The notes under the pieces are model-generated. The model was not told the origin of the DNA. It did not search any database and was given only the letters and a program-made list of their open reading frames with translations. From NCBI GenBank assembly GCA_004555265.1, contig SFIQ01000008.1, positions 1 through 64,000 of the forward strand: a stretch of 64,000 bases of DNA, given 5' to 3'. Both the position numbers and the translations under genes were made by a program. This DNA comes from Ruminococcus sp. GTDB lineage: Bacteria > Bacillota > Clostridia > Oscillospirales > Acutalibacteraceae. How positions within the stretch are numbered: position 1 is the first letter of the stretch; each line of letters begins with the position of its first letter. Shown in pieces: positions 43,798 through 51,833 of the stretch.

Positions 43798-43826
43798 TTG
43801 CTTTTTTTCAGTAGAAATTGTATAAT
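43798..43826 (+). promoter_or_regulatory. Promoter of the murL-murD2 operon
   Basis: TTGCTT (43798-43803) and TATAAT (43821-43826) with a 17-bp spacer, 48 nt upstream of the murL ATG. Confidence 0.7.
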
Positions 43827-43873
43827 ATTATATTCAGTATGCAAATCGTATTCTTAAATTGCGGGAGGCTGTT

Positions 43874-45253
43874 ATGGCGGAAAAAACCTTTGCAGAACTG
43901 CGGGAGTTGTACCCGACCTTTACCTATGCACGCTACGAGATTGAAAAAATCGGTACGCGCGTGAAACTGACTTTTCATTTTTCGATTGACGGGCTGTGCA
44001 CATTTTCCCCGTCCACCGAAATCGAAACGGAAAATTTGCATATCTTAAACGACCCCACTTCCCCCGACGCACAGGCGATTGCTTTCTCGCTCGGGATGGT
44101 CGAACTTGTCAGTTATTGGAAAGCGGCGTGCCCGAAAACCGTCAAAGTGCAGTGCGGGTACTTGTCCGACTGGGATATTCGCTTTTGGAAACGGCTGTAT
44201 TTCCGCGGACTTTCGGAATTTTTCTATATCAACAGGATTGAAGCCGACAAAGACGATTTTATGGAAATTGTCTGTGAAAAAGCGGCGGAAGACCGCCCCT
44301 TGGGCGCATACAACCAAAGCGGTATGCACATCATCCCCGTCGGCGGCGGCAAGGACAGTTGCGTGACCGCAGAACTATTGCGCGGAGAGAAAGAAAAAAA
44401 TCTGTTTTTCACCGTCAATGACCAGCCTGCGCGCACCGATACCGTGCACGCGGCGGGGTATGCGGACAGCGCGATTGTGCGCACCTACCGCACGATAGAT
44501 AAAAATTTACTACAATTAAACAAAGACGGTTTTTTGAACGGGCACACGCCGTTTTCGGCGATTGTGGCGTTTTTGTCGTTCTACTGCGCGTATTTGGTCG
44601 GCGCGCGGGATATTGTGCTCTCGAACGAGTCGAGCGCAAACGAGTCGAACATCGCGGGAACAGAGGTCAACCACCAATATTCCAAATCCTATGCGTTTGA
44701 ATGTGATTTTGCGAAATACGCCGAGCGCAATTTGGTGCCCGACATTCGCTATTTCAGTTTACTGCGCCCGTTTTCGGAATTGCAAATTGCCAAGCAGTTT
44801 GCCGATTATCCACAGTATCACAAAACTTTCCGCAGTTGCAACCGCGGCAGTAAGCAAAACATTTGGTGCGGCAAATGCGCAAAATGCCTGTTTGTCTTTT
44901 CGATTTTGTCGCCGTTTATGGAGTATGCTCGCCTTTGCGAACTGTTCGGCGCGGATATGCTGGATGACGGCGAACTGCTTGCGGATTTTGACGGGCTGTG
45001 CGGTTTTTCCGCAGTCAAGCCCTTTGAATGTGTCGGCACGGTGTCGGAAATCGTGTTCGCGCTTCATAAAACCGTGGAAAAATTCCGCGCAGCGGGAAAA
45101 ACACTTCCTGTTTTGTTACAGCATTTTGCCGAGACGGCGGGGGAATACACGGGTGAAAATCTGCTGTCGGAATACAACCCCAAAAACAATGTGCCCGACG
45201 AATTTTTTGCGGCCATAAAGGAGATGTACGAATATGTATCCGCCGATTGCTGA
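43874..45253 (+). CDS. MurL, UDP-MurNAc-L-Ala-L-Glu epimerase
   Basis: A 459-residue protein matching the MurL family in length and motifs: IPVGGGKDSCVTAELL (P-loop-like, about 148-163), LSNESSANESN and VNHQYSKSYAF, plus the CGKCAKC cysteine cluster near 336-342. MurL turns the L-Glu residue of UDP-MurNAc-L-Ala-L-Glu into D-Glu, an alternative to making free D-Glu with MurI. The ATG at 43874 follows GGGAGG; an upstream TTG at 43859 overlaps the site. It overlaps murD2 by 20 nt, as expected for a functional pair. Confidence 0.85.
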   Translation: MAEKTFAELRELYPTFTYARYEIEKIGTRVKLTFHFSIDGLCTFSPSTEIETENLHILNDPTSPDAQAIAFSLGMVELVSYWKAACPKTVKVQCGYLSDWDIRFWKRLYFRGLSEFFYINRIEADKDDFMEIVCEKAAEDRPLGAYNQSGMHIIPVGGGKDSCVTAELLRGEKEKNLFFTVNDQPARTDTVHAAGYADSAIVRTYRTIDKNLLQLNKDGFLNGHTPFSAIVAFLSFYCAYLVGARDIVLSNESSANESNIAGTEVNHQYSKSYAFECDFAKYAERNLVPDIRYFSLLRPFSELQIAKQFADYPQYHKTFRSCNRGSKQNIWCGKCAKCLFVFSILSPFMEYARLCELFGADMLDDGELLADFDGLCGFSAVKPFECVGTVSEIVFALHKTVEKFRAAGKTLPVLLQHFAETAGEYTGENLLSEYNPKNNVPDEFFAAIKEMYEYVSADC

Positions 45254-46529
45254 ATATTTCCGTGACAAATCCGTCTTATTGGTCGGTTTCGGGCGCGAGG
45301 GGCAGTCCACTTTTCGGTATATCCGCACCTATTTTCCCGAAATGCCCTTGACGATTGCCGACAAAACCGAAATCGCCCCGCCCGACGCGTTTACCGCGTG
45401 CCTTTGCGGGGACGATTATTTACAGCATATCAACGAATTTTCGCTTGTGATGAAAAGTCCGGGGATTTCGTTTAAAGAAGTCGAGGTCGGCAAACAAACC
45501 GAGGTCACCTGTCAGGTGGATTTGTTTTTGCGCTTTGCAAACTGCCGCAAAATCGGCATTACGGGCTCCAAAGGGAAAACGACAACCTCTACGCTGACAT
45601 ACCGTATGCTGAAAGCCGCCGGGAAAGATTGCCGCCTGATTGGCAACATCGGCGTGCCCGTGTTTGAGGCACTGGAAGGCTTAACGCCCGACACGGTTGC
45701 GGTGATCGAAATGTCCTCGCATCAACTCGAATTTACGCACGCTTCGCCGGAGGTGGCAGTGCTCACAAATTTGTACGAAGAGCATTTGGAGCATTACAAA
45801 GGCGGATTTCAAGGGTATGTGCGCGCAAAATCGCATATCGCGCTGTATCAAAAAACGGGTGATTTGTTTTTATATAACGGTACGCAAGGGCTTTCGCAGT
45901 TTGTGGATTTGTCCGCCGTGCCGTCCGAAAAAGTCGGCATTCGCGCCGATGAAGCCTTACCGTTTGCCGTCGAAAATGCGCATTTGGCGGGCGCGCATAA
46001 CTATCAGGATATTTTGTTTGCCCGTGCCGCCGCAAAGCGCTTCGGCGTGACGGACGCGGACTGCGAAACCGCCGTGCGGGAATTCGAGGGCATCGAGCAC
46101 CGTATGGAAAAGGTCGGCACGTACAAAGGCATTACCTTTTATAACGACTGTATCGCCACCATCCCGCACGCGGTGCTGTGCGCGGTTGAGGCACTTAAAA
46201 CCGTGGATACGCTGATAATCGGCGGCAAAGACCGCGGCATTGATTACAGCGGATTTGTGGAAGATTTGAAAAACAGTTCCATACGCAATATCCTCGGCAC
46301 GCCCGAAACGGGGCACGCGATTGTCGCCGCATTACAGGCGGCAAATGCGCCGCAAAACTGCATTGCCGCCGCCGATTTGGATGAAGCGGTACGCCTTGCC
46401 TATCAATACACAAAGCAAGGGAAAATCTGCTTGCTTTCCCCTGCGGCGTCCAGTTACAATGTCTATAAAAATTTTGAGGAAAAGGGCAAACACTACAAAA
46501 CGCTTGTCAAGCAGTACGGGCAATCATAA
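45234..46529 (+). CDS. MurD2-type UDP-MurNAc-L-Ala L-Glu ligase
   Basis: A 431-residue Mur ligase: N-terminal Rossmann domain (VLLVGFGREGQST), ATP loop GITGSKGKTTTS (about 110-121), central NNDCIATIPHA-like region (FYNDCIATIPHA) and C-terminal domain (LIIGGKDRGIDYSGF, LLSPAASSYNVYKNFEEKG). It resembles MurD but is coupled to MurL, so it probably adds L-Glu rather than D-Glu to UDP-MurNAc-L-Ala. That preference comes from the MurL pairing, not from a residue I can point to. Its 3' end overlaps the convergent gene by 6 bp. Confidence 0.82.
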   Translation: MYPPIAEYFRDKSVLLVGFGREGQSTFRYIRTYFPEMPLTIADKTEIAPPDAFTACLCGDDYLQHINEFSLVMKSPGISFKEVEVGKQTEVTCQVDLFLRFANCRKIGITGSKGKTTTSTLTYRMLKAAGKDCRLIGNIGVPVFEALEGLTPDTVAVIEMSSHQLEFTHASPEVAVLTNLYEEHLEHYKGGFQGYVRAKSHIALYQKTGDLFLYNGTQGLSQFVDLSAVPSEKVGIRADEALPFAVENAHLAGAHNYQDILFARAAAKRFGVTDADCETAVREFEGIEHRMEKVGTYKGITFYNDCIATIPHAVLCAVEALKTVDTLIIGGKDRGIDYSGFVEDLKNSSIRNILGTPETGHAIVAALQAANAPQNCIAAADLDEAVRLAYQYTKQGKICLLSPAASSYNVYKNFEEKGKHYKTLVKQYGQS

Positions 46530-47429
46530 AATTGCCGACAGTACCAGCATTTCCTCGATTTCGCGGTACACCTCGTCAAATTCCGCCTGATTTTGGATTT
46601 GCGGATATGCGCCCGCCGCGACGGTAAACGCGGGGCGGTGAAATTCCGACGAGAACCATTCGCAAAATGCGCCGTGGCGAAGTGTCTCCTCTTTTTCGGA
46701 CAGGGTGTAGTCCGCCGCACCGGCCAATACCTTGGCGGTCAGCGGAACTTCGGTTTTTTCAAAGCACCCTTCCGCACCCGACCAAAAAAAGTGCCTGCCA
46801 AAGCCTTCTATCAGAACGCTGTGGCGAAAATTTTCCCGTAGGCAAAGCCGCACAATCGCACCGGTTTCCGCCTCGCTTTCGGGTGCGGGGCCTGCATAGG
46901 CAAAGGGCGAAGGGCGGTCAGGGGCGGCGTCCAACAAAACGCTTTGATGGTGAAAATCAAAATTGTGCGCGACATTTACGCCGCGTGCGTTGGCGCGCCA
47001 GTTTTCAAAGGTATTGCCCGCCGCACGCGAAGTAAGCCCCGCATAGCACCCTGCGCCTAACGCGCCGTACCGGCGAATTTCAAATGCATCGGGGTTTGCG
47101 CACGGCACAACGGTGATTTTTCGCCCTTGCAGAGAACGGCGGATTTGCACATTGCAAAGGCTTTTGTCCGCATAATAAGCGGCGCAAAGTCTCGAAAAAA
47201 AGCGGTACAACAAAAGCGGTGCGGCGGTGTCCTCCCCTTGTAACCCTGCCAAAAACAGAACCGTATCCGTACCCTCACCGAGCGTGAGGGCGAATATCCC
47301 GCGTTTTGCGACGGTTCTGCCGAACACCGAAAATTCGGCAAAGGGATAGGCACTTTGGCATTCTGCAAGCAGGGTTTGCGATTGTGCATATGTAAACGGT
47401 GCGAAATCAATTTGCATATATTTAAGCAC
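46524..47429 (-). CDS. M14 carboxypeptidase-like protein lacking catalytic residues
   Basis: A 301-residue protein with the outline of M14 zinc peptidases: a GLQGEDTAAP segment where active members have a GxHGxE zinc motif, NPDAFEIRRYG for the usual NPDG, and NARGVNVAHNFDF for NARGVDLNRNF. The first zinc histidine is Gln, the second histidine region reads IEGFGRHF, and the catalytic glutamate site reads FTVAAGAYP with Ala. It is therefore probably a non-peptidase relative. It stands alone and overlaps murD2 by 6 bp. Confidence 0.6.
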   Translation of the reverse strand: MLKYMQIDFAPFTYAQSQTLLAECQSAYPFAEFSVFGRTVAKRGIFALTLGEGTDTVLFLAGLQGEDTAAPLLLYRFFSRLCAAYYADKSLCNVQIRRSLQGRKITVVPCANPDAFEIRRYGALGAGCYAGLTSRAAGNTFENWRANARGVNVAHNFDFHHQSVLLDAAPDRPSPFAYAGPAPESEAETGAIVRLCLRENFRHSVLIEGFGRHFFWSGAEGCFEKTEVPLTAKVLAGAADYTLSEKEETLRHGAFCEWFSSEFHRPAFTVAAGAYPQIQNQAEFDEVYREIEEMLVLSAIL

Positions 47430-47505
47430 TTCTTTCTTTTTTTGATTTTCCGAACGGACAGCGGTTGTCCTATTTCATATCTATGCAAAGGAGTTTTCAT
47501 TTAGT

Positions 47506-48054
47506 ATGGATTTTACCGAAAAACCTTTAAAACAAGACTATCTGTATCGCGGCAAAATCGTCAATTTGCGCGTAGATAACGCAGAACTCCCCGACGGGAC
47601 AACGGCACTGCGCGAAGTAATAGAGCACCCGGGCGGCGTATGTGTGGCGGCGCTGACGGAAAAAGAAGAATTGCTGTTTGTCGAGCAATTCCGCTATCCG
47701 TATATGGAAACGGTTTTGGAACTGCCCGCGGGGAAATTGGAATATGGCGAAGACCCGTTCGAGGCGGGCAAGCGCGAATTGCAGGAAGAAACGGGCGCCG
47801 CGGCGGAAAACTACCGCGACCTCGGCAAACTTTACCCCACCCCCGGCTACTGCGGGGAGATTATCCATATGTATTTGGCGGAAAATCTGACATTTTCCGA
47901 ACAGCATTTAGACGAGGACGAGTTTTTAGAGGTGCGCCGCATTCCGCTTGAAGAGGCGTTTCAAATGGTGATGCGCAATGAAATCCGCGACAGCAAAACA
48001 CAGGTCGGGATTTTAAAAACCTATCAACTTGTAAAAGGACAGTTTGTAAAATGA
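47506..48054 (+). CDS. Nudix hydrolase, ADP-ribose pyrophosphatase type
   Basis: A 182-residue protein with a full Nudix box (GKLEYGEDPFEAG..RELQEETG, about 76-98) and an N-terminal beta domain as in NudF/YqkG ADP-ribose pyrophosphatases; PTPGYCGEIIHMYLA after the box fits the ADP-ribose subgroup. It would hydrolyse ADP-ribose to AMP and ribose 5-phosphate. AAAGGAG lies 12 nt before the ATG. It overlaps maf by 4 nt. Confidence 0.9.
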   Translation: MDFTEKPLKQDYLYRGKIVNLRVDNAELPDGTTALREVIEHPGGVCVAALTEKEELLFVEQFRYPYMETVLELPAGKLEYGEDPFEAGKRELQEETGAAAENYRDLGKLYPTPGYCGEIIHMYLAENLTFSEQHLDEDEFLEVRRIPLEEAFQMVMRNEIRDSKTQVGILKTYQLVKGQFVK

Positions 48055-48602
48055 AACTGATTTTGGCATCGAATTCGCCGCGCCGTGCGGAAATTCTCAC
48101 ACAAGGCGGCTTTTCGTTTGAAAAACGCGTCGCGGATACCGATGAATCCCTGCCCGCAGCCCTTCCCCCCGCCGCGGCGGTCGAAATATTGGCACAGCGC
48201 AAGGGGCGCGCCGTTTTTCGTGCGGCAGACGAGGTTATCCTCGCCGCCGACACGGTCGTAGCGCTTGACAATCGGATATTGGGGAAACCGAAAGATGAAC
48301 AAGACGCGAAAACCATGCTTCGTGCGCTTTCGGGGCGCACGCACAGCGTGTTTACCGGCGTGTATATCACAGACGGCGAACGGGAATTCTTATTTCATAC
48401 GGAAACACGCGTGACATTTTACCCGCTGACTGACGCGGAGGTGGCCGCCTATGTGCAAAGCGGCGAGCCGATGGACAAGGCGGGGGCCTACGGTATACAG
48501 GGACGCGGTGCGCTGTTTGTGGAAAAGATAGACGGGGATTATTTAAATGTTGTGGGGTTGCCGCTTGCAAAATCGGCAAGAATTTTAAAAGAGGTGCTGT
48601 AA
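48051..48602 (+). CDS. Maf-like nucleotide pyrophosphatase
   Basis: A 183-residue Maf protein: LILASNSPRRAEIL at the N-terminus, VILAADTVVALDN, and the KAGAYGIQGRG and GDYLNVVGLPL signatures. Maf enzymes hydrolyse dTTP/UTP or modified nucleotides. The start ATG overlaps the Nudix stop (ATGA), so two housecleaning hydrolases are co-translated. The next gene begins 2 nt after its stop. Confidence 0.93.
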   Translation: MKLILASNSPRRAEILTQGGFSFEKRVADTDESLPAALPPAAAVEILAQRKGRAVFRAADEVILAADTVVALDNRILGKPKDEQDAKTMLRALSGRTHSVFTGVYITDGEREFLFHTETRVTFYPLTDAEVAAYVQSGEPMDKAGAYGIQGRGALFVEKIDGDYLNVVGLPLAKSARILKEVL

Positions 48603-48604
48603 AT

Positions 48605-49453
48605 ATGAAAACCGGATTGGTCTTAGAGGGCGGCGGTATGCGCGGGCTTTACACCGTGGGCGTACTCGATGTGTTTATGGATAATGACATACACTTCGAC
48701 TATATCATCGGCGTGTCGGCGGGAGCGGGCAATGCCGCTTCCTATATTTCAAAGCAGCGCGGTCGCGGCTACCGTGTCGATACGCAGTATGTCGGCGACA
48801 AGCGCTATATCGGGCTTGACCCCATTTTGCATAAGCATTCCGTGTTCGGCTTGGATTTTATTTACGATACCATTCCGCAGGAATTGGATCCGTTCGATTA
48901 CGACGCGTTCCACGCGGACAAAAGTGAATTTGTCACCGTGGTGACCGATGCCGAAACGGGAAAGCCCGTGTATTTCGGCAAAGACAAAATCGTCGGCAAA
49001 GATTTTACCGTGATGAAAGCCTCGGCGGCATTGCCGATGTTCACCCCGCCCGTGGAATTTGAGAGCAGAAAGTATTTTGACGGCGGCGCGGCGGACTCTA
49101 TCCCCGTGGAAAAGGCACTCGCAGACGGCTGTGACCGTGTGGTCGTTGTGCTGACGCGCCCGCGCGGCTTTGTCAAAGAGCCCGAGCGCATTCGCGCGGC
49201 GTACACCAGAATTCTCAAAGCGTATCCGAAAGTCATTGAAACGCTCGACAACCGCCATAATGTCTATAACGCTTCGCTCAAACGTTGTTACGAATTGCAG
49301 GACGCGGGCAAAGCGGTGGTGCTTGCGCCGGAATATGCTTTGCCCGTGGATAAATTCGGGACGGATAAGGAAAAACTGGAACGCTGTTACAACGAGGGTA
49401 TGCGTGACTGTAAACACAAGATAGAGCAGATAAAATCTCTGCTTGCAAAGTAG
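48605..49453 (+). CDS. Patatin-like phospholipase
   Basis: A 282-residue protein with the oxyanion loop LEGGGMRGLYT (about 7-17), nucleophile motif GVSAG (serine near 40) and catalytic DGGAAD (about 160-165). It is of the YjjU type of bacterial patatins, with a helical C-terminus. No signal peptide. It is likely an intracellular lipid acyl hydrolase; substrate unknown. Confidence 0.9.
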   Translation: MKTGLVLEGGGMRGLYTVGVLDVFMDNDIHFDYIIGVSAGAGNAASYISKQRGRGYRVDTQYVGDKRYIGLDPILHKHSVFGLDFIYDTIPQELDPFDYDAFHADKSEFVTVVTDAETGKPVYFGKDKIVGKDFTVMKASAALPMFTPPVEFESRKYFDGGAADSIPVEKALADGCDRVVVVLTRPRGFVKEPERIRAAYTRILKAYPKVIETLDNRHNVYNASLKRCYELQDAGKAVVLAPEYALPVDKFGTDKEKLERCYNEGMRDCKHKIEQIKSLLAK

Positions 49454-49467
49454 GCGGGATTGGGCAT

Positions 49468-49496
49468 TTTACTTTTTTCGGATTTTATAGTATACT
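49468..49496 (+). promoter_or_regulatory. Possible promoter of the GDPD gene
   Basis: TTTACT (49468-49473) and TATACT (49491-49496) with a 17-bp spacer, 41 nt before the GDPD start. TATAGT at 49486-49491 is an alternative -10 box. Confidence 0.45.
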
Positions 49497-49537
49497 AATC
49501 ATGTTTTGAACCGTTATTTTTAAAGGGAGTGTTTCTT

Positions 49538-50395
49538 ATGGGTAATTTCAGGCAAAAATTCGCAATGGCAACGGTTGCCGCTATCGCCTCTACGCCTTTG
49601 GGCGGTGTGGTGTACCGCTGTATGCGGCACCAAAAAATTCAGCCGAAGGAATTGCAGCATTTTTCCGAACTCGTGCCGAATAACGAACGGGAAATTCACC
49701 TGACGGCACATCGAGGCCTTTCGGCAATTTACCCCGAAAACACCGCCGAAGCCTTTACGGCGGGCGGCAAAGCGGGCTTTTACGCCTTGGAGTGCGACAC
49801 GCACTGCACCACAGACGGCACTTGGGTGGTTTTGCATGACGGTCCGATTAAAACGATGTTCGACGGCACGGGCGATGTGAAGGACTATTCGTACGAAGAA
49901 ATGCGCAAAAAGAAAATGATAAACGGCGCGAACATTGACAAATACCCCGACGCGCACATCTGCACTTTGCAGGAATACATAGATATTTGCAAAACATACG
50001 GTTGCCGCCCGATGATTGAAGTCAAAGACACACGCACAGAAAAAATGCAATCGCTCTATTCGCTGCTCGTGAAAAATGAGATTGTCGAAAGTTGTATTAT
50101 CATTTCGTTCCACATTTCGGTGCTTCGCGCGCTGTATGCGATAGACAAAACCCTCGAAATGTGGTATTTGATTAACTACATTAACGACAAACGGATTCAA
50201 GAGGCGAAGTCCTGCGGCAATGCGGGTATCGCATTTTGCGCGCAGTACAATGCGCCGCGTCCCGAGGCGATTCAAAAGGTGCACGAGGCGGGGCTCACGG
50301 CGGCGTGCTGGACGGTGGATTCAGCGGATTTACTGAAACAGATGATGGACTGCGGCGTGAAATACATTACCACCAATTCCATTTTACCTGACTGA
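49538..50395 (+). CDS. Glycerophosphodiester phosphodiesterase
   Basis: A 285-residue GDPD TIM-barrel protein: HRGLSAIYPENTAEAF (about 57-72), LECDTHCTTDG and VVLHDGPI hold the catalytic His and metal ligands; MIEVKDTR and ACWTVDS complete the barrel. Residues 1-30 are weakly hydrophobic. It would release glycerol phosphate from glycerophosphodiesters. The ATG at 49538 follows AAAGGGAG by 9 nt; an in-frame GTG at 49529 abuts that site and is rejected. Confidence 0.9.
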   Translation: MGNFRQKFAMATVAAIASTPLGGVVYRCMRHQKIQPKELQHFSELVPNNEREIHLTAHRGLSAIYPENTAEAFTAGGKAGFYALECDTHCTTDGTWVVLHDGPIKTMFDGTGDVKDYSYEEMRKKKMINGANIDKYPDAHICTLQEYIDICKTYGCRPMIEVKDTRTEKMQSLYSLLVKNEIVESCIIISFHISVLRALYAIDKTLEMWYLINYINDKRIQEAKSCGNAGIAFCAQYNAPRPEAIQKVHEAGLTAACWTVDSADLLKQMMDCGVKYITTNSILPD

Positions 50396-50416
50396 TTTTC
50401 GGAGAATAGATAATTT

Positions 50417-51211
50417 ATGACTACATTCTGCCCCCTGTTTTCTTCCAGCAAAGGAAATTGTATTTACATAGGCGCGCCCGACGGCGGCATTTTGATTGAC
50501 GCGGGCAAAAGCTGCCGCCAAACCGAAACGGCGCTTTACAATATCGGCGTTGCGCCCGACAGCATTCGCGCGGTATTTGTCACGCACGAACATTCGGACC
50601 ATGTAAGCGGACTTCGGGTGTTTGCTTCAAAATACGGCACGCGGGTGTATGCCCGCGGCGGCACTTTGGAGGCGCTCGATGAAATGCAAATTCTCAACGG
50701 CAAATTTGACGCCTACGCGCTCGGCGAACAGGGAACAGAGGTCGGTTCTTTGTTTATCAAGCCCTTTCGCACTTCACACGATGCCCGCGAGAGTTGCGGA
50801 TATGTGATTGCGGCGGAAAGCGGCGAACGCGTGGCCATCGCTACCGACCTCGGTGTGATGACCGACACGGTGCGCGCGGCGATTACGGGCTGTGAAACGG
50901 TATTGCTCGAATCCAACCACGATGTGCGGATGCTCGAAAACAACCCGCAATACCCCTATCCGCTGAAAAAACGGATTTTGGGCGAGCGGGGGCATCTTTG
51001 CAACGAGGTTTGCGCCGAAGCGGCGTGCGAATTGGTCAAAAACGGTACAAAGCACCTGTTTTTGGGGCATTTGAGCGAACAAAACAATTTGCCGGCGTTA
51101 GCCTACCGCGTGACGGCGTCGGAACTTGCCGCCGCGGGCGCGGTGGAAAACGCGGATTTTGATTTGCGCGTGGCAAAGCCCGTTTGGGATGAAAAGGCGG
51201 TGCGGCTGTGA
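50417..51211 (+). CDS. Metallo-beta-lactamase fold hydrolase (YycJ/WalJ-like)
   Basis: A 264-residue MBL-fold protein. SSSKGNCIYI and ILIDAGKSCRQ at the N-terminus and THEHSDHVSG (about 55-64) carry the metal ligands; TSHDARES and FLGHLSEQNN hold further ligands. This pattern is that of YycJ/WalJ, linked to cell wall and DNA end maintenance in Firmicutes, though no walRK genes are here. It overlaps rlmH by 4 nt, a pairing common in Firmicutes. Confidence 0.88.
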   Translation: MTTFCPLFSSSKGNCIYIGAPDGGILIDAGKSCRQTETALYNIGVAPDSIRAVFVTHEHSDHVSGLRVFASKYGTRVYARGGTLEALDEMQILNGKFDAYALGEQGTEVGSLFIKPFRTSHDARESCGYVIAAESGERVAIATDLGVMTDTVRAAITGCETVLLESNHDVRMLENNPQYPYPLKKRILGERGHLCNEVCAEAACELVKNGTKHLFLGHLSEQNNLPALAYRVTASELAAAGAVENADFDLRVAKPVWDEKAVRL

Positions 51212-51690
51212 TTACGGTGACGGTAATTGCCCTCGGAAAACTGAAAGAACGCTATATGCGCGAGTTTGCCGCCGAGTATGAAAAGCGGCTTTGTGCGTTT
51301 TGCAAACTGCAAATTGTAGAACTTTCGCCCGAACGCTTGCCCGAAAATCCGTCACAAAGCGAAATTGACCGCGCGCTTGCGGCAGAGGCAAAACAAATCC
51401 TTGCGAAAATCCCGCAAAATGCCTATGTGTTTTCAATGTGCATTGAGGGCAAACAAATGACGAGCGAACGGTTTAGTCAAAAAATATCTACTCTCGCCGT
51501 AGACGGCGTCAGCAATCTTGTATTCGTGCTCGGCAGTTCGTTCGGGCTGGCGGACGAACTCAAAAAGCAGTCTGATTTTCGGTTTTCTATGTCTGAAATG
51601 ACCTTTCCGCACCAAATGGCGCGGGTGATGCTGTTGGAACAACTGTACCGTGCATTCCAAATTGCCAACGGTGGGAAATATCATAAATAG
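51208..51690 (+). CDS. RlmH, 23S rRNA pseudouridine-1915 N3-methyltransferase
   Basis: A 160-residue SPOUT methyltransferase with the usual RlmH length. VTVIALGKLKERYM at the start, LVFVLGSSFGL (knot region) and the FSMSEMTFPHQMARVMLLEQLYRAFQIANGGKYHK-type C-terminus, of which the FPHQMARVMLLEQLYRA part is diagnostic. GTG start overlapping the previous stop (GTGA). Confidence 0.96.
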   Translation: MITVTVIALGKLKERYMREFAAEYEKRLCAFCKLQIVELSPERLPENPSQSEIDRALAAEAKQILAKIPQNAYVFSMCIEGKQMTSERFSQKISTLAVDGVSNLVFVLGSSFGLADELKKQSDFRFSMSEMTFPHQMARVMLLEQLYRAFQIANGGKYHK

Positions 51691-51781
51691 TCAAAAATTA
51701 ACTACGATGAAAGTACAAAAATTTCGGCGCGGTTTCGATGCCCGCCTGTTTTTTTCAATCTATACATTTTTGACACGCAAA

Positions 51782-51809
51782 AACACCCCGCAGAGTTCTG
51801 CGGGGTGTT
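51782..51809 (-). terminator. Intrinsic terminator of carAB
   Basis: AACACCCCGCAGA (51782-51794) and TCTGCGGGGTGTT (51797-51809) form a very stable stem. On the minus strand it is followed by TTTTTGCG, so it terminates carAB; it may also slow readthrough from rlmH. Confidence 0.85.
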
Positions 51810-51833
51810 GCTCTGTTTCTACGGGGGACCCGT

